From Prevotella sp. (GTDB lineage: Bacteria > Bacteroidota > Bacteroidia > Bacteroidales > Bacteroidaceae): DNA of 64,000 nt. Each line of letters begins with the position of its first letter. The stretch's first letter is position 1. The translations under genes and the position numbers were made by a program. Positions 61,725 through 64,000 of this stretch are shown piece after piece. Location: the NCBI GenBank assembly GCA_017442825.1, contig JAFRYZ010000003.1:62001-126000 (forward strand), read 5' to 3'. Under the pieces are notes generated by a model, which saw nothing but the letters and a program-made list of their open reading frames with translations, was not told where the DNA came from and ran no database searches.

Positions 61725-62897
61725 TTATATATAATAACGTGACTTATAAGCGGAAATTATATCTTCAGCTGTTTTTCTCCACGATAATAATCCCGTTTGG
61801 AAGTCTTTTTTTATTTCCTGTGAAAAACGTTCAACCTTTTCAGGGTTCTCCCAAAGCATGACGATGGCATCGGTAAGTGCTGTAACATCCATTTCCTTCA
61901 CGACTAATCCGTAGTGCTTGTGGCGTACCATCTCAGGAAGTCCGCCAACATTTGTGGCAATGACGGGCTTGTTGAAGGCATAGGCAGACATGACAACGCC
62001 ACTCTGGGTGGCATTTGTATAGGGACATACCATGAAAGCGCAATTTTTGATAAGCGCAACCAGTTCATTGTCTGGAATGAATCGGTTGCGTATATCGATA
62101 TAGTCAAGGTGTTGATATGGAGAGATGTCGAAATGGAAATCTCCTTTTCCTGCAACAATCAATTTGCAAGCAGGATGGTGTTCATGTATTTGTTTCATCG
62201 CTGGCAGCAAATAGTCTAACCCCTTGTAGGTAGAAATTCTGCCAGCAAAAAGGATGTAAGAGCCTTTTGGGGGAATGTCCTTGATTTCTGGTTCCACGGT
62301 CTGCAGGTATGTGCAGCAGCTCATTCTGGTTTCAACGACATGTTGGTCGTCGAGATGATAAAGTTCTATGAATTCTTGCTTCTGGGCTTTGTTGAACAAA
62401 ATGAAGTTAGGTATCAGTTTAAAGGCAAGCGTTCTTCTTAAACGTGCTATGCCTTTGTCGAAGCCTGTATGGGGAATAGGGTCATGTACCGTCAGTATCA
62501 TACGTTTACGAAGGAAATAAAGGATCAACTCATAGATGTTAGGCGGCCATGCCAGATGTACGACTTTGAATTGGTTTCGAAGCAGAAAGAGTAGCAGCAA
62601 GAAGTTTGTCCAGAACGATTTCAGTAGCCACATCCTGCCACAAGTGTTCAACACATAACACTTTTCAAGGTCGATGAATCCATCCAGCTTCGAGAATTCG
62701 GGATAGATGTCGGTTGCCTTGAACAGCCCAGACTTGTTGTAGAGGTGCTGAATGTTGTATGCCGGACCCTGCATGAATCGGGGATTGACCTCGATAAAAT
62801 AGGTCACGTCTGCCATTTGCTGAGCTTCATGCAAGAAAGGCAAGTCTGTATCCGATAATTGTATTTTACCTAAATATGCTACTTTCATATTCGTCAT
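61725..62897 (-). CDS. GT4 glycosyltransferase
   Basis: GT-B enzyme with LTVHDPIPHTGFDKG in the first domain and YILFAGRISTYKGLDYLLPA, MVCPYTNATQSGVVMSAYAFNKPVIATNVGG in the donor domain, including the E-less SGVVMSAYA version of the usual EXXXXXXE motif. Acceptor and donor unknown; GDP-heptose is possible by position. The start may be MKVAYLG at 62888. Confidence 0.85.
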   Translation of the reverse strand: MTNMKVAYLGKIQLSDTDLPFLHEAQQMADVTYFIEVNPRFMQGPAYNIQHLYNKSGLFKATDIYPEFSKLDGFIDLEKCYVLNTCGRMWLLKSFWTNFLLLLFLLRNQFKVVHLAWPPNIYELILYFLRKRMILTVHDPIPHTGFDKGIARLRRTLAFKLIPNFILFNKAQKQEFIELYHLDDQHVVETRMSCCTYLQTVEPEIKDIPPKGSYILFAGRISTYKGLDYLLPAMKQIHEHHPACKLIVAGKGDFHFDISPYQHLDYIDIRNRFIPDNELVALIKNCAFMVCPYTNATQSGVVMSAYAFNKPVIATNVGGLPEMVRHKHYGLVVKEMDVTALTDAIVMLWENPEKVERFSQEIKKDFQTGLLSWRKTAEDIISAYKSRYYI

Positions 62898-62909
62898 ATA
62901 GTCATGTGA

Positions 62910-64000
62910 TTAGCTAAAAGCAATGCCCTCTTTTTGCAGAATGTCCTGAAGGCATTGGGTTCCTGTTTCTAAAGAGAAAACCTTCTGGAAAGTCTGATAG
63001 ACGGTATTTGGGTTGATGTCTGTAGATAGCATCTTCCGTAGTGCGATCATAAAAGAGTCTTCATCATGATATGCAAACAAACAATTGTTTTCTGCAACCT
63101 CTTCGTAACCATAAGACGATACCTCATGGCATAGAACAGGAAGACCTTGTTTCAAACCGTCCATGATACGTAATTTTCGACCACTACCCATATTGATGGG
63201 ACTGATATAGTAATCGGCTTTGACGATAACTTCTTCCATGTTTTTTGGATTAGGAATAATGGTTATGCTTTTTTGCTCCTTGCAGGTTTCCATTAGTATC
63301 GGTGTGGGATTACGTCCTGCAATAATCAGTTGAGCAACTGGATATTCCTGTAAAAGTAGAGGCCAGTATCGGTTGATAAAATCAAGGATAGGACGTATAG
63401 ACTGCGTAAAATGAAGCGACCCTGTGATGACAAAAGTCAGGTTTCTCTCTCTTGAAGTGAACTGTACGTCTTTAAATGGTTGATAATTGAAGATTCCCCA
63501 ATTATGTAAATGTAGGTTTTTCCCTTGATACCAACTGCGGAATGTTGAGGCATCTTTTTCTGTTACGGTTAAGTTCACATCACTATGCAGCAGGCAGTCT
63601 CTTTCTGCTTTGTTGGCAAAATAGATGTATGGATACCGAAAGAGCAATGAATATCCTGTACGGTTATCATGGTTGTAATATCGTTCAACATTGTGGTGGA
63701 TAGTGATTAATTTGGCACCAGTATCTTTTATCAATTTAACGAGGGATGCTCCTGCAATGCTATGGTCGATAATGACAAGATCGTACTGATGATTGCTCAA
63801 ATGCTTTTTGACGAAAGGTGTATCAGCACAAATCCGGCCACGATAGACATCAAGTCCTTTTTGTATCTTGCTGCGTTGGTCAAAGTATGGATATATCTTG
63901 ACGTGAGCAGGAATATATTGTTTGGCTTCACCACAGAAAGCAGGACAGATAAGCGAACAGTCTTTGTAAAGGTTCGCTAGGCAATGGATAAACCCTTTGG
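62910..64000 (-). CDS. Glycosyltransferase, 5' end outside window
   Basis: The minus-strand frame is open to the last base. Past the TTG at 63800 it continues upstream with plausible GT sequence (YPYFDQRSKIQKGLDVYRG), so the gene begins beyond the window. Visible parts are the IDHSIAGASLVK acceptor side, LITIHHNVERYY, and a GT4-like donor side with INMGSGRKLRIMDGLKQGLPVLCH. It resembles GT4 enzymes that act on surface glycans. Confidence 0.8.
   Translation of the reverse strand, partial: KGFIHCLANLYKDCSLICPAFCGEAKQYIPAHVKIYPYFDQRSKIQKGLDVYRGRICADTPFVKKHLSNHQYDLVIIDHSIAGASLVKLIKDTGAKLITIHHNVERYYNHDNRTGYSLLFRYPYIYFANKAERDCLLHSDVNLTVTEKDASTFRSWYQGKNLHLHNWGIFNYQPFKDVQFTSRERNLTFVITGSLHFTQSIRPILDFINRYWPLLLQEYPVAQLIIAGRNPTPILMETCKEQKSITIIPNPKNMEEVIVKADYYISPINMGSGRKLRIMDGLKQGLPVLCHEVSSYGYEEVAENNCLFAYHDEDSFMIALRKMLSTDINPNTVYQTFQKVFSLETGTQCLQDILQKEGIAFS

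Overview
The window looks like a chromosomal segment of a Bacteroidales bacterium, most likely Prevotella or a close relative. The evidence is the recurring promoter form TTTG/TTGG, 19 bases, then TAnnTTTG; the many SPII lipoproteins; a TonB-type receptor with SusD-less lipoprotein partners; a capsule (Wzi-type) region; DUF6078, DUF5689 and DUF6359-like proteins; and core genes typical of the group (asnA, dnaX, divIC/ftsB, pyrC, trpB2, type B L31). No species can be assigned from sequence reading alone.

Layout. 1-7860 is an AT-richer defence island: the tail of an unknown gene, a type III restriction-modification pair (mod, res), then an AlbA_2/Schlafen-type protein and a TIR-domain protein. 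It ends in a scar where the 5' part of a dinD-like gene meets a 3'-truncated ridA head to head. 8000-8300 holds tRNA-Arg(CCG) with partial copies of its 3' end, a palindrome and an inverted repeat, the sort of place where islands integrate. 8463-19148 is mostly housekeeping: a YbjN-like protein, a Nudix/NrtR regulator with two matching operators, asnA, dnaX, ftsB/divIC, a lipoprotein, pyrC, a metallophosphoesterase, plsC and a Dpm1-like glycosyltransferase. 19149-22867 is a second accessory patch: a CbbX-like AAA+ ATPase with an unknown partner, beside a decayed PHP gene and a DUF6078 gene. 23205-34749 returns to core functions: mfd, yraN, trpB2, TM2 protein, a sodium:solute symporter, trxB, a glutathione peroxidase and two small lipoproteins.

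34940-42952 groups a secreted NUC1 nuclease lipoprotein, L31, two OB-fold-type surface lipoproteins, a TonB-dependent-receptor-like barrel and a divergent secreted EEP nuclease. Together they suggest an extracellular nucleic-acid capture and degradation locus. 42949-49633 carries a UDG-like protein, udk, an HdeD-like membrane protein, a sugar-isomerase-family protein, a class V aminotransferase, a histidine phosphatase and a Ser/Gly/Arg-rich secreted repeat protein.

49878-64000 is a surface-polysaccharide region. It holds Wzi, a lipocalin-like lipoprotein, two kinds of initiating phosphosugar transferase (PglC/WcaJ-type and WecA-type), a three-gene set for a UDP-2-acetamido-2,6-dideoxy-L-hexose (CapE, RmlD-like reductase, 2-epimerase), several GT4 glycosyltransferases, and a complete GDP-D-glycero-alpha-D-manno-heptose set (GmhA, HddA and a fused HddC-GmhB).

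Repeats are a theme: a 175-bp multi-hairpin promoter cassette occurs at two loci 30 kb apart; a 78-bp tandem repeat precedes trpB2; heptamer arrays sit between pyrC, the phosphoesterase and plsC; and a palindromic element appears in frame inside mfd. All positions and motifs were read by eye; homology statements are from recognition of families, not from searches.
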